Source: an uncultured Clostridia bacterium (GTDB lineage: Bacteria > Bacillota > Clostridia > Christensenellales > Borkfalkiaceae). From it: a stretch of DNA of 64,000 bases. The position numbers and the translations under genes were made by a program. Under the pieces are notes generated by a model. The model was given only the letters and a program-made list of their open reading frames with translations, was not told the DNA's origin and made no database searches. The DNA lies in contig CAKQMB010000013.1 of the NCBI GenBank assembly GCA_934254825.1, forward strand, positions 1 to 64,000, in the 5' to 3' direction. Positions 52,277 through 61,700 of this stretch are shown piece after piece. How positions within the stretch are numbered: position 1 is the first letter of the stretch; the number at the start of each line of letters is the position of its first letter.

Positions 52277-52305
52277 ATTGTAACACTTGTTCTGTAATTT
52301 GTCAA
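52277..52305 (-). promoter_or_regulatory. Near-consensus sigma-A promoter of the RHH-clpB operon
   Basis: Minus-strand TTGACA (52300-52305) and TACAAT (52277-52282) with a 17 bp spacer. On the plus strand TGTAA occurs at 52280 and 52293, flanking ACACTTGT; these could be half-sites for the RHH protein. Confidence 0.82.
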
Positions 52306-52389
52306 GCGTTTTATATAACTTTATTTACAAATATTTTTTATCGGGGCTTAGCCGTTTACTTTTTTCGGGAAATATGGTAAAATTTCGGT

Positions 52390-52869
52390 ATGGATAATAT
52401 ACAATATATAAAAAGCAAGCTCGAAAAGTACGGCGCGGACGTTTACGATTACCGCGGAACGAAGTTTATCGGAATAAAAAATCCGTTTTCGGACAACAAT
52501 CTTGTCATAACTTTCGGAACAGAAGAAAACGTTATGGAATTCACCTTTCAGTCGGCTCGTTTTCCCGCAGGCGATCTCGACGGACTTATTCTCCACGCCG
52601 AAAAATTTTTGACCGACAAGCTCGTCGCGGCGGAATTTTTCCTCGGCGGCAAAAGCATTTTCGGCGGATCTCGCCAAAGCGAGGGAGCGGATTTTAAAAA
52701 TATCGACGAAATGCTCGGTTGGTATACGGGCGGAAACGAAAAAATAGCCGAAAACTTACGCGGATTTTTCAAAAACGACGGAATTTCGCTCGAAATTTTC
52801 AGTTGGAGCGGCAAAATGGACAGAAAAATAAAAATTCTTCCCGACGGGAAAATCGAGGATATAAAATGA
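52390..52869 (+). CDS. Unknown cytoplasmic protein coupled to an SDR enzyme
   Basis: 159 residues with no membrane segment or recognised family. Visible features are an N-terminal alpha/beta segment (LEKYGADVYDYRGTKFIGIK) and EEMLGWYTGGNEKIAENL-like helix (here DEMLGWYTGG). The stop overlaps the ATG of the SDR gene (ATGA), so both are translated together. Function unknown. Confidence 0.75.
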   Translation: MDNIQYIKSKLEKYGADVYDYRGTKFIGIKNPFSDNNLVITFGTEENVMEFTFQSARFPAGDLDGLILHAEKFLTDKLVAAEFFLGGKSIFGGSRQSEGADFKNIDEMLGWYTGGNEKIAENLRGFFKNDGISLEIFSWSGKMDRKIKILPDGKIEDIK

Positions 52870-53657
52870 AAAATATAATCGTTATAACGGGCGCGAGCAG
52901 CGGAATAGGCAAAGAGTTCGCCGAACTTTTGGACAAAAAAGAAAAGGTCGACGAAATATGGGTTCTCGCAAGACGGCTCGACAGGCTCGAAGAACTTAAA
53001 AACGTACTGACAACCCCTGTTAAGCCTATTTCGGTCGATTTGTCGCGCATCGAAAACATAAAAACTTACGAAAAAATGCTCGCAGACGAGGAAGCGAACG
53101 TAAAAATGCTCGTAAACTGCTCGGGGTTCGGGAAATTCAACCATTACGAGAACATTTCCGCGGAAGTCAATCAGAATATGATAGATCTGAACGTCAAAGC
53201 CGTAGTCGCGATGACGGACGCCACTCTCCCCCATATCGGGAAAGGCGGAAAAATAATAAATATAGCGAGCTGCGCGGCGTTTCAGCCTATACCTTATATA
53301 AATATTTACGCGGCGACAAAAGCTTTCGTTTTAAGTTACACGAGAGCTTTGAACGCCGAGCTTAAATACAAAAACATTACCGCGACAGCCGTTTGTCCTT
53401 ACTGGACAAAGACGGAATTTTTCGATCGCGCCGTCGTCAAGGACGAAAAAACCGTTATTATAAACTACGGCGTTATGTACGACCCGAAAAAAGTGGTTTT
53501 AAAAGCTTATAAAGACAATCAGAAAGGAAAAGACATTTCCGTTTACGGCGGAAAGAACAATATTCAGAAGTTTTTCGCGAAAATTCTCCCGCACAAGCTC
53601 GTTATGAAAATATGGTGCGGAATGCAGAAATTCGACGGCACGCCGAACATAAGATAA
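52866..53657 (+). CDS. Short-chain dehydrogenase/reductase
   Basis: 263 residues starting at ATG 52866, with GAGG upstream. IIVITGASSGIGKEFAELL is the cofactor loop (TGxxxGxG), VNCSGFGKF the NAG-like motif, INIASCAAFQPIPYINIYAATKAF the active site with Tyr-x3-Lys (YAATK) and upstream Ser. Substrate unknown; such enzymes act on lipids or sugars. Its 3' end overlaps the first copy of an 18 bp tandem repeat. Confidence 0.93.
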   Translation: MKNIIVITGASSGIGKEFAELLDKKEKVDEIWVLARRLDRLEELKNVLTTPVKPISVDLSRIENIKTYEKMLADEEANVKMLVNCSGFGKFNHYENISAEVNQNMIDLNVKAVVAMTDATLPHIGKGGKIINIASCAAFQPIPYINIYAATKAFVLSYTRALNAELKYKNITATAVCPYWTKTEFFDRAVVKDEKTVIINYGVMYDPKKVVLKAYKDNQKGKDISVYGGKNNIQKFFAKILPHKLVMKIWCGMQKFDGTPNIR

Positions 53658-53719
53658 CTTCAAAACATAAGACAACTTCAAAGCATAAGATAACTTCAAA
53701 GCATAAGATAACTTCAAAG
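53648..53719. repeat. Four 18 bp tandem repeats at the end of the SDR gene
   Basis: CATAAGATAACTTCAAAG-type units start at 53648, 53666, 53684 and 53702, with at most two differences each. The first unit contains the stop codon TAA of the SDR gene at 53655-53657. Such short arrays easily change in copy number. Confidence 0.95.
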
Positions 53720-53723
53720 CGAC

Positions 53724-53756
53724 AAAAAAACGGAGACAAAATCTCCGTTTTTTTTT
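53724..53756. terminator. Bidirectional terminator between SDR and GH5 genes
   Basis: ACGGAGA/TCTCCGT stem with an A-run before and nine T after, functional on both strands. It lies directly after the tandem repeats. Confidence 0.9.
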
Positions 53757-53777
53757 GCCGTTTTTGCATTTTTACAG

Positions 53778-55235
53778 TTAGCCGTTTAAGCCGAGAGACA
53801 AACCCTCGAACATTCCGTCGATCACGCCTTCGGAAAACCAAAGCGAATTGTTATCGTATTTAACGCCCGAAAGGTTTTCCATTTCGCCGTAAAGCCCGCT
53901 TGCCTTGTGCCTGTTCAGAAGTCCGAAATATTCGGTACTCCACGAAGTGCTTCTCGTGTTGTTATCCCAGACCATAACGCACACGCCGTTTTCCGTAGCG
54001 TTTTTAACGAAATACGTCGCGTGTTTCTTTCTGTAAGACTCATATCCGCGTTCGTTTTTATAAACGCTGCCCCACTCGCTCACGATAACGCCTATACCGT
54101 TTTTCGTGTAAGCATTGCCAATCGCCGTAAACATCGATTTTATGCCCGAGGGGCTGTTTTCATCCGAAGCTTCGTCCCACGAAGAGTCTTTTCCGAACGA
54201 AAATCCGCTCGGAGAATAGGCGTGGATATTCATTAAAAGTCTGTCCGTCGCTTCGTCCTCGGGCAACTCGAACTTCGCGATCGCGTTCACCGCGCCGTCG
54301 TAAGTCAGATAACCCGTGTTGCCGTAACCGCCGACCGATAAAAATCTCCTTTTATTGCAATCCGAACCCTGCCCGCGGACTATATCGACGTACAACCGAT
54401 TAAACTCGTTGAGATTTTCGATACACTCCTTATACTCGCCCGCGTTCGTTTGCGGAGACATACTCCACCCGAGTTTGGAATGAAGCGGTTCGTTGAGATT
54501 TTCGAAAATAAGCCGCTCGTCGTAATCTTTAAACGTTTCGGCAAGCTGTTCCCAGACGTTTATCACGAGACTTTTTGTCTTTTCGTAATGGATATCGTCG
54601 AGATAATACGCCCCTATGTTCGGCGTGTCCATAATGTTTAGGATTACGAACATATCGTCGTATTCGAAAACGTAATCGACGACTTCTTTAATCCTCGAAA
54701 GCCAGGCTTTGTGAATTATTCCGTTTTCGCCCATATGATTTGACCAGCTTGCGGGAATTCTTATGCTTCTGAAACCCTTGTCGTACACGGCTTTTATCGT
54801 CGAGGGCGTAACCGCGCCGCGGTAAATATCCTGCTGATTTCTGACCTCGCAGAACATTTCCCTGTTTTCGAAACCCAATTCTTTAACTATGGAATTGCCG
54901 TACTCGGTATCGGGATAACCGCTTAAATTATTTTCGAACGCATTGCCGAGATTCCAGCCTAAACCTAAAAGCCTAACGAATTCCACAGACGATAATTTCG
55001 AATAATCGTTTGCGGGTTTTGTCGGACTTTCGGCATTTTCACTTTCGGAATCCGAGCCGTCCGAACAATCCGACCCACCCGAACGACTTTCCACGTCCGA
55101 ACTTTCCGAACTTGCGGAACCACCCGAATTTCCGTTCGACCCGCTATTTAATCCCGAGCCGCCGAACGCGCACGCCGCGAAAAACATCTGAACGAAAATC
55201 AGAATAGCAATAAGCAGCAACCTTTTCTTTTTCAT
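53778..55235 (-). CDS. GH5-type secreted lipoprotein with altered active-site region
   Basis: 485 residues. The signal peptide ends in MFFAAC with Cys22 as lipidation site; a Ser/Gly/Asp-rich linker (about 25-75) follows. The barrel carries LGLGWNLGNAFE, FRSIRIPASWSNH, FENLNEP with acid/base Glu249 and VIVSEWGS with nucleophile Glu387. The motif after the fourth strand, usually ILNIHHD, reads VILNIMDTPN, so the conserved His residues are replaced. Catalytic Glu residues are intact, so substrate choice may differ from cellulases. It may bind or cut a beta-glucan or mannan. Divergent from the CE4-GH5 gene. Confidence 0.85.
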   Translation of the reverse strand: MKKKRLLLIAILIFVQMFFAACAFGGSGLNSGSNGNSGGSASSESSDVESRSGGSDCSDGSDSESENAESPTKPANDYSKLSSVEFVRLLGLGWNLGNAFENNLSGYPDTEYGNSIVKELGFENREMFCEVRNQQDIYRGAVTPSTIKAVYDKGFRSIRIPASWSNHMGENGIIHKAWLSRIKEVVDYVFEYDDMFVILNIMDTPNIGAYYLDDIHYEKTKSLVINVWEQLAETFKDYDERLIFENLNEPLHSKLGWSMSPQTNAGEYKECIENLNEFNRLYVDIVRGQGSDCNKRRFLSVGGYGNTGYLTYDGAVNAIAKFELPEDEATDRLLMNIHAYSPSGFSFGKDSSWDEASDENSPSGIKSMFTAIGNAYTKNGIGVIVSEWGSVYKNERGYESYRKKHATYFVKNATENGVCVMVWDNNTRSTSWSTEYFGLLNRHKASGLYGEMENLSGVKYDNNSLWFSEGVIDGMFEGLSLGLNG

Positions 55236-55443
55236 AATTTCCTCCTCTCATTGCCGTTGCCCGATAAAAAGCAAATGCATTATAAAACTACGATAACACA
55301 CATCGCAAAATAAAGATAGAGGCTATTATATCGTTTTTTTTAGATTTCTTACTATCTGCAAAACCCCCGAAAACAATACGGCGTTCATTTCCGACAAAAA
55401 ATAAGATTTCTAAAAAACATCTTATCATTTAGTCTATTTTTCT

Positions 55444-55473
55444 TTGAACCTCTCGTTTATCATTAATTAAAAT
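55444..55473 (+). promoter_or_regulatory. Promoter of the CE4-GH5 gene
   Basis: TTGAAC (55444-55449) and TAAAAT (55468-55473) with an 18 bp spacer, about 20 bases before ATG 55492, which has GGAGG at 55481-55485. Confidence 0.6.
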
Positions 55474-55491
55474 ATATGACAGGAGGCTCAA

Positions 55492-58400
55492 ATGAAAACA
55501 AAACTCAAACTTATTTTAACCGTTTTATCGGTCGCTCTTTTATCGGCGCTTGTCTCGGTGAATTCCATTTCCCGCTCGTCGTCCAAAGGGCTTGCCGCCG
55601 ACAAAGAAAAAGCACGGATTGCTTTTATTATCGACGACTGCTATGCGGATAACGAAACCTACGGAACGGAAGACATAATAAAAACATTCGATACATACGG
55701 ATATAAACTCGGATTGTCGATTATCACGAGCTGGTCTGCCGGTGGTCAGGGGCTCTCCCCCGCCGTAATGCGAAACGCCTACGGAAACGGTCACGAAATT
55801 CTGTCGCACACGGTACTCCACGAAAATAAATGGGTCGGCACATCGGTATATTCTTCAACCGAAGCCTTACGCGAGGCAAGAAACTCATATGAGTATCTGA
55901 CAAGTTACGTCCCGGAAGTTTCGGGATTCGTAACGCCGTTCACTTCCACCGACTCCGCTCTTTTAACGGAACTGATAAACGACGGAACATATTCCGAATT
56001 TTACGGAACATGCACCGATCCGACGCGAAACAACGTCGATATCGTACCGAGAAAGTGGCTGAATAAAGGCGGAACTCAAAACAGCAGCGTTACGTCGAGC
56101 GTAAGTTACATGCTTGCGGAAATAGACGAACTTATCGTCTCGGGCGGGAAAAAGATTTATTTCACTCACAAAAAAAGCGAATGGGATATTTCCGATTTTG
56201 TAACCGTTTTAAACTATTTAAAAGAAAATTCGGACGATATAGAAGTCGTCACCCCGAAAAAAATCGTTTCTTCGGAAGATAACCCGTATCAAAACGGAGA
56301 TAAATTTTCGCATATTATTTCGGAAACCGAAAAAACAGGAACGTCATCCTTAGATTTTACCGTTTCTTCCGTTCCTTCTTCCGTCGTTTACCCGGATTTA
56401 ATTATTCGTTATACTTATCATTCCGACACAGGAAGCAAATACCCCACCATAACACTCAGCGACGACAACGGGAACAGCTTAAATTTGCCGTCATACCGCT
56501 TTACCGCCGACAACAAAACTCATTATATAAGAATCAACGCTTCGGATATCGACTTCGGACAGTTTTCAACTCTTACGATTTCCGCCTGGACGGCTTTCAC
56601 GATACACGGCATATCTATCGAATGGGTAATTCTTTCTTCTTCGGATAACATCAAAAACGCCGAACAACTGATATCGGAATTCGGAGCCGGCTGGAATTTG
56701 GGCAACAGTCTCGAAGTTTCTCAGGTGAACGGCTCGGAAACAGCTTGGGGAAACAGAGAAACGACGCAGGAAATAATTGACTATGTTGCTCAAAAAGGTT
56801 TTAAGAGCGTGAGAATAAATGCAAGCTGGGAATACCATGCCGACTCTTCGGGCGTTATCGCCGCAACATATATGGAACGCGTAAAAACCGTAGTGGATTA
56901 CGTTCTTAACGCGGGAATGAACGCGGTACTCGATTATCATCACCCATATTACGAAAAATATAACGATCAGACATCGGTCGATACAAGTTTGCCAGCAAAA
57001 GCAACGGGGCTTGCGACAATTTCGAATTATTGGTCGCAAATCGCGTCGGCATTTAAAAATTACGACCAACGATTATCGTTTGAAATTCTCAACGAACCGC
57101 GCGATAGAGCGCACTATTATTCCGATGTAGATATATGGAGCGGATGCTACGACTCCGTATCCGTTCTCAACGAATACAACGCCAAAGCCGTGGAAGTTAT
57201 ACGCGGCACCGGTTTTAAAAACGCCGACAGACTGCTTCTTCTCCCGACTTACGCCAACTCAACGGGCGAAACGGCATGCCGATACTTTTCTCTCCCCGAA
57301 AACGCAGGAAATGTAGCTATCGCCGTACACGCGTACGCCCCGCACGAATTCGCCTTTACGGGTAATCTCGACCACATCGAATTTACGGAAGCCGAGTACA
57401 CCGCTCTCGAAAACGTTATATCCGCCGCATACAACAGATTATCCCGTTTCAACGTACCCATCGTAATAACCGAAACGGGAGCCACCAACAAATTAAATCA
57501 GCAAGCAAGAACTAAATGGGCATTCGCTTACACATCCATAGCTTCGAAATATAATATACCCTGTTTCCTTTGGGATAACGGAATAAAAGATACTTCGAAC
57601 AATTCTTATAATCCGTACTATGAAGCCTTCGGAATGTTGAACCGCTCGAAAAACAGCGACATTCTCGAATGGTATTACCCCGAAATCGTCGAAGCGTTCA
57701 TTTCGGGAGCCGAAAATTCCGATTCCGAATACGACGACTACGACTCGACCGAAATATTCGCAAACGGAAATTATTCCGGGACGTTTGCAGGCGGAACCCG
57801 CAACGAAATCATATCGGCAGACGACAAAATCGTTTGGCAGGCAACAGGAAATTACAACGGAAATCGTTTGATTTTTAATCAAAGCATAGATATTTCCGAA
57901 CTTACCAACCCTTGCATTTCGATAAGCTATTTTTCGTCTGATTGTCTTTATCCCGAAGTAAGACTTCTCAACAATTTAGGAAACTACGGCGATTTTTCTT
58001 ATATAAAATACCGACCGACTCTTGTTGCGGACGGAACCGCACATACAATAATCGTTTCCGTTTCGCTTTTTTCGGAAATGAACGCGACAAGTCTCTGGGG
58101 CGTGGAAGTAACCGAACCTTTCGATAAAACCTCGGTGAAAGGCATTGCTTTCAGCTTCGGCGGAGTTTTAAATATTTCGGAAATAAAAATTATTTATGCA
58201 AAAACGGAAACACCCGTAAATCCCGAACCGGATCAACCGGAACCGACTCAGCCCGAAACCAAGCCCGAAGCACCTACAAACGTAAGATGTTCGATAACAT
58301 CGGACGGCATTTCCGTTTCCTGGGACGCTTCCGAATCCGCAACCGTGTATTATGTTTACAGAAGCATTTCATGGGGAAGCGCTTACAGTTTGATCGGAAC

Positions 58401-58527
58401 GACCGAAATCAACTCATTCTCGGACGATACCTGTATCGGCGGCACTCGTTACTATTATAAAATAGTTGCGGCAAATGCGGCAGGCGAAAGTTCGGCGTCC
58501 GAACCGAAAGGAATTACATATAATTAA
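55492..58527 (+). CDS. Secreted polysaccharide deacetylase-GH5 glycanase fusion with Fn3 domain
   Basis: 1011 residues. Signal peptide (LILTVLSVALLSALVSV). Residues about 40-260 form a CE4 deacetylase domain: IAFIIDDCYAD (Asp48, Asp49) and GHEILSHTVLH (His106, His110) supply the metal triad. A small beta domain (about 285-380) precedes a GH5 barrel (about 388-735): VLDYHHPYYEKY, FEILNEP (Glu535) and IVITETGAT (Glu661), all intact. Then a carbohydrate-binding-like domain (about 755-905), a Pro/Glu-rich linker (NPEPDQPEPTQPETKPE) and a C-terminal Fn3 domain. It could deacetylate and cut the same glycan, such as acetylated mannan or xyloglucan; this is inferred. Confidence 0.9.
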   Translation: MKTKLKLILTVLSVALLSALVSVNSISRSSSKGLAADKEKARIAFIIDDCYADNETYGTEDIIKTFDTYGYKLGLSIITSWSAGGQGLSPAVMRNAYGNGHEILSHTVLHENKWVGTSVYSSTEALREARNSYEYLTSYVPEVSGFVTPFTSTDSALLTELINDGTYSEFYGTCTDPTRNNVDIVPRKWLNKGGTQNSSVTSSVSYMLAEIDELIVSGGKKIYFTHKKSEWDISDFVTVLNYLKENSDDIEVVTPKKIVSSEDNPYQNGDKFSHIISETEKTGTSSLDFTVSSVPSSVVYPDLIIRYTYHSDTGSKYPTITLSDDNGNSLNLPSYRFTADNKTHYIRINASDIDFGQFSTLTISAWTAFTIHGISIEWVILSSSDNIKNAEQLISEFGAGWNLGNSLEVSQVNGSETAWGNRETTQEIIDYVAQKGFKSVRINASWEYHADSSGVIAATYMERVKTVVDYVLNAGMNAVLDYHHPYYEKYNDQTSVDTSLPAKATGLATISNYWSQIASAFKNYDQRLSFEILNEPRDRAHYYSDVDIWSGCYDSVSVLNEYNAKAVEVIRGTGFKNADRLLLLPTYANSTGETACRYFSLPENAGNVAIAVHAYAPHEFAFTGNLDHIEFTEAEYTALENVISAAYNRLSRFNVPIVITETGATNKLNQQARTKWAFAYTSIASKYNIPCFLWDNGIKDTSNNSYNPYYEAFGMLNRSKNSDILEWYYPEIVEAFISGAENSDSEYDDYDSTEIFANGNYSGTFAGGTRNEIISADDKIVWQATGNYNGNRLIFNQSIDISELTNPCISISYFSSDCLYPEVRLLNNLGNYGDFSYIKYRPTLVADGTAHTIIVSVSLFSEMNATSLWGVEVTEPFDKTSVKGIAFSFGGVLNISEIKIIYAKTETPVNPEPDQPEPTQPETKPEAPTNVRCSITSDGISVSWDASESATVYYVYRSISWGSAYSLIGTTEINSFSDDTCIGGTRYYYKIVAANAAGESSASEPKGITYN

Positions 58528-58537
58528 AGGAAAAAAC

Positions 58538-58575
58538 AACCCCCGCTCGCTTTTTTAAAAGCGAGCGGGGGTTTT
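58538..58575 (+). terminator. Terminator of the CE4-GH5 gene
   Basis: AACCCCCGCTCGC/GCGAGCGGGGGTT stem followed by TTTAATCTTT, 11 bases after the stop codon. Confidence 0.88.
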
Positions 58576-58665
58576 AATCTTTATGTAGGTCAAAAATAAT
58601 TCGGATCGCGTCAGAATAACGTGTTAATCGAATTACCGCCGTCAAACCGCGGCTCGTATGGATAG

Positions 58666-58701
58666 CCACAAGTGATCACGTTCGATTGCAATCACCTGTG
58701 G
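58666..58701 (-). other. Hairpin after the leucine-rich-repeat gene
   Basis: CCACAAGTGA pairs with TCACCTGTGG except for one central position, with a 16-base loop. It starts 7 bp after the LRR stop. There is no T-run, so it may protect the mRNA end rather than terminate transcription. Confidence 0.5.
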
Positions 58702-58708
58702 ATAAGCG

Positions 58709-61700
58709 TTATACGTTTGCTCCTTTATATTCCAGAGAACCGTCGGTACAAACTATTTTAAACGCGCAGTTTCTGCCGAGACGAGAATTACCCGTTGATA
58801 CGATAGAATTCCATCTGCTCTTCGTTCCCGCGTAATTTACGGTTTGAAGCTTTCCGCAATTATTGAAAACATAATTACCCAAATTGCCGAGCGAACTTCC
58901 GAGCGACACTTTTACAAGCTCGGAACAGTTTCCGAAAGAATAATCGCCGATCATATAAACGCTTTTGCCGACGTCGATCTCCTCCGCTTCCGAGCAACCG
59001 TAAAACGCATAGTCGCCGATACTCGTCAACTTGTCTCCGAGATAAATACTGTCCCTGCCCTTTATGCCCGAACAACCGTAGAAAGCGTAATCGCCGATAC
59101 TCGTAACGCCGCCGTTTACGATCTCTATTCTTTCGATTTTATCGCAATTATAGAAAGCGTAATCGCCGATTTTCGTCACGGAGTCGGGAATAACCAATAT
59201 TCCGCCTATTTCGCCGCCGTTCACGGTGATTTTTTCGACGGGCGCAAACCAACCTCTGAGCAATTCCATATAATTATTGGTGACCCAGGTGTCTTTTGTC
59301 CCGAGATAATCTATTTTCTTTAAAATTTCGCACTCGTAAAACACGGAAGAACCGAACGCAACGCCGTTGCCTATCGACAAACTTTCAAGGTTGCCGCAAT
59401 ACGCAAACGCATTGTCGTCCAGAACCGAAACCCCGTTCGAGATGACAACGTTTTTCAAATTTACACAGCGCCGGAACGCGTTCTTGCCTACGGTTTTTAC
59501 GCTGCCGGGGATCGTAACGTCCGTTATTTCTCCGCAATCCTTAAACGCACCTTCGGCTATTCTCGTCGTGCCGTTAGGTATAACGAGTTCGGACGGAAAC
59601 GCCCCGCCGTTTATCGTCAACCTGAAATAATTACCGGCAACTTGCAGGACGGACGAAACATAATCGTTTTCGCACCAGTCTTTAACGCTTCCTTCGAAGT
59701 TTACGTTATACAGATTGTCGCAGTTTCGGAACACGTCCGTACCGAACGCCTCCGCTTTCGATCCGAAAGAAACATATTGTAAAAAGTCGCAACCGGAAAA
59801 GGTAAAGGAGCCTATCGACCGAACTTTGCTTCCGATAACTACGCTTAACAGCGAATCGCAATCGGAAAACGCGTAGTCGCCTATCGTTTCCACCGTATCG
59901 GGAATAATTACGGAAACAAGGTCGCGGCATCTCATAAACGAGGCAACGCCGATATAAGTAACGCTGTCGGGAATTTCAATGCTTCGTATACCGCCGAAAT
60001 CGGCAAACGCGCCGTCTTTTATTTCGGTTACCGTATCGGCGATAACGAGCGTACCGTTTTCGTCCACCGCTTTGAAATTTATCAAGGCGGAATTTACGCG
60101 GAGATTTTCCACACCTTCGAGGTTGCACCAGGAAGTTACGTCTCCGTTATAGGTTATTTCGCTTAACGAAGTACAGTTTACGAAAGCGCGGGTACCGATC
60201 GAAACGACGCTTCCCGGAATAACGATCTCCGTCAGCTCGGAGCAATCGCCGAACGCGTATTCCCCGATATTTTTTACGCCTTCCGAAATCGTAACTTCCG
60301 AGAAATCGCGTATCTTTGCAAACGCATAATCCCCTATCGTTACTATCCCCGCGGGAATTACGAGATTTCCGCGCAGTCCCTCGCCGCGGAAGATCACCTC
60401 TCTCACGCACGTTACGTCGCTCGTATTTCCGCTCATATTGCCGCCGGCATATCTTGCCTCGTCGGGTACATACCTGTCGGTACGAAGATTTTTTATTCCG
60501 TCTGTCTCGCACCAGGATTGAACACTGCCGTAATATTCTATCACGAAATCGCCGCAACCGGTGAAAGCGTCCTTTCCGACCGTTTTCAAAGAACCCTGAA
60601 CATACGCGCGCTCGATACCCGAACAAGACAGAAAAGCTTCGTTTCCGATATGCGAAACTTTCGAATCGAGTTCGAGTCTGTTGATCGACGGACAATTCGC
60701 AAAAGCTCGCTCGCCTATATAAGAAAGGTTGCCTGCAAACACGACTTCCGCAAGTTTCGCGCAGTCGGCAAACGCGTAATCGCCGATTTTTTCGGTATTT
60801 ATTCCCACAAAAGCATATGCGAGACTTTCACAGCCGTAAAACGTGTATTTCCCTATTTCTTTAATATTTTCGGGGATTGTCACGCTGCCGAGATTACCGC
60901 ACATATAAAAGGCGTATTCGCCGATAACTTCGAGATTTTGCGGAAGAGAAACGCTGTTTAACCCCGCGCAGCCGTAAAACGCCGCGTTGCCTATCGAGCT
61001 GACGCTATTCGGGATATTCGCCGACCTTAAACCGTCACAGCCGTAAAACGCGCCGTCTCCGATAGCCCTGATATCCGAGTTTGACGAAATAACGCTGTTT
61101 TTGCAACCCGTTATAAGAGTTTTGCTACTCTTTTCGATAAGGCAGTTTCCTGAGCTTATGTAGTTTTTGTTAGTGACTTCGACTATTATTTTTTCTACGT
61201 TTTTACAACCCGTGAATGCCGAGGACGAAATATCCGTCACGCCCGAAGAAATCGAAATGCTCTTTGCGTAAACATACCCCGCGAAAGCATAATCGTCGAT
61301 TTTTTCGACCGACGCGGGAATGACGAGCGCGGTCGATTCGCCGCCGCCGACATAAAAACGCCCGCCGCGCGATAACGGGTTTGCGAAAAAGTCGCCGAAC
61401 CGAATATCGCACCAGTCGGCAATCGTTCCGTCGAAATAAACGTCGACGGCTCCGCAATTTTCAAACGCTCCGCTCCCGATATGCTTAACGCTTGCGGGAA
61501 CGGTCACGCGGCTTAAATAGTAACAACCGTTTATAGCTTCCGCGGAGACGGAAGTAACGCCGTCGGGAATATCCAACGAATAAACCGACTTATCTCTTAC
61601 CCCGACAAGCGTGACGTTATCGCCGTTTACGTCGAATTCGTAATTATATAAATCGCTTCGTTCCCTGAACTGCGCAAGCATACGGTAGGATTGATCTATT

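Noticed and set aside
51614..52389. CIRCE element for HrcA control of clpB
   Set aside because: No TTAGCACTC-N9-GAGTGCTAA or close variant is seen upstream of the RHH-clpB operon.
53648..53719. CRISPR array
   Set aside because: Units are only 18 bp, directly adjacent with no spacers, and no cas genes are nearby.
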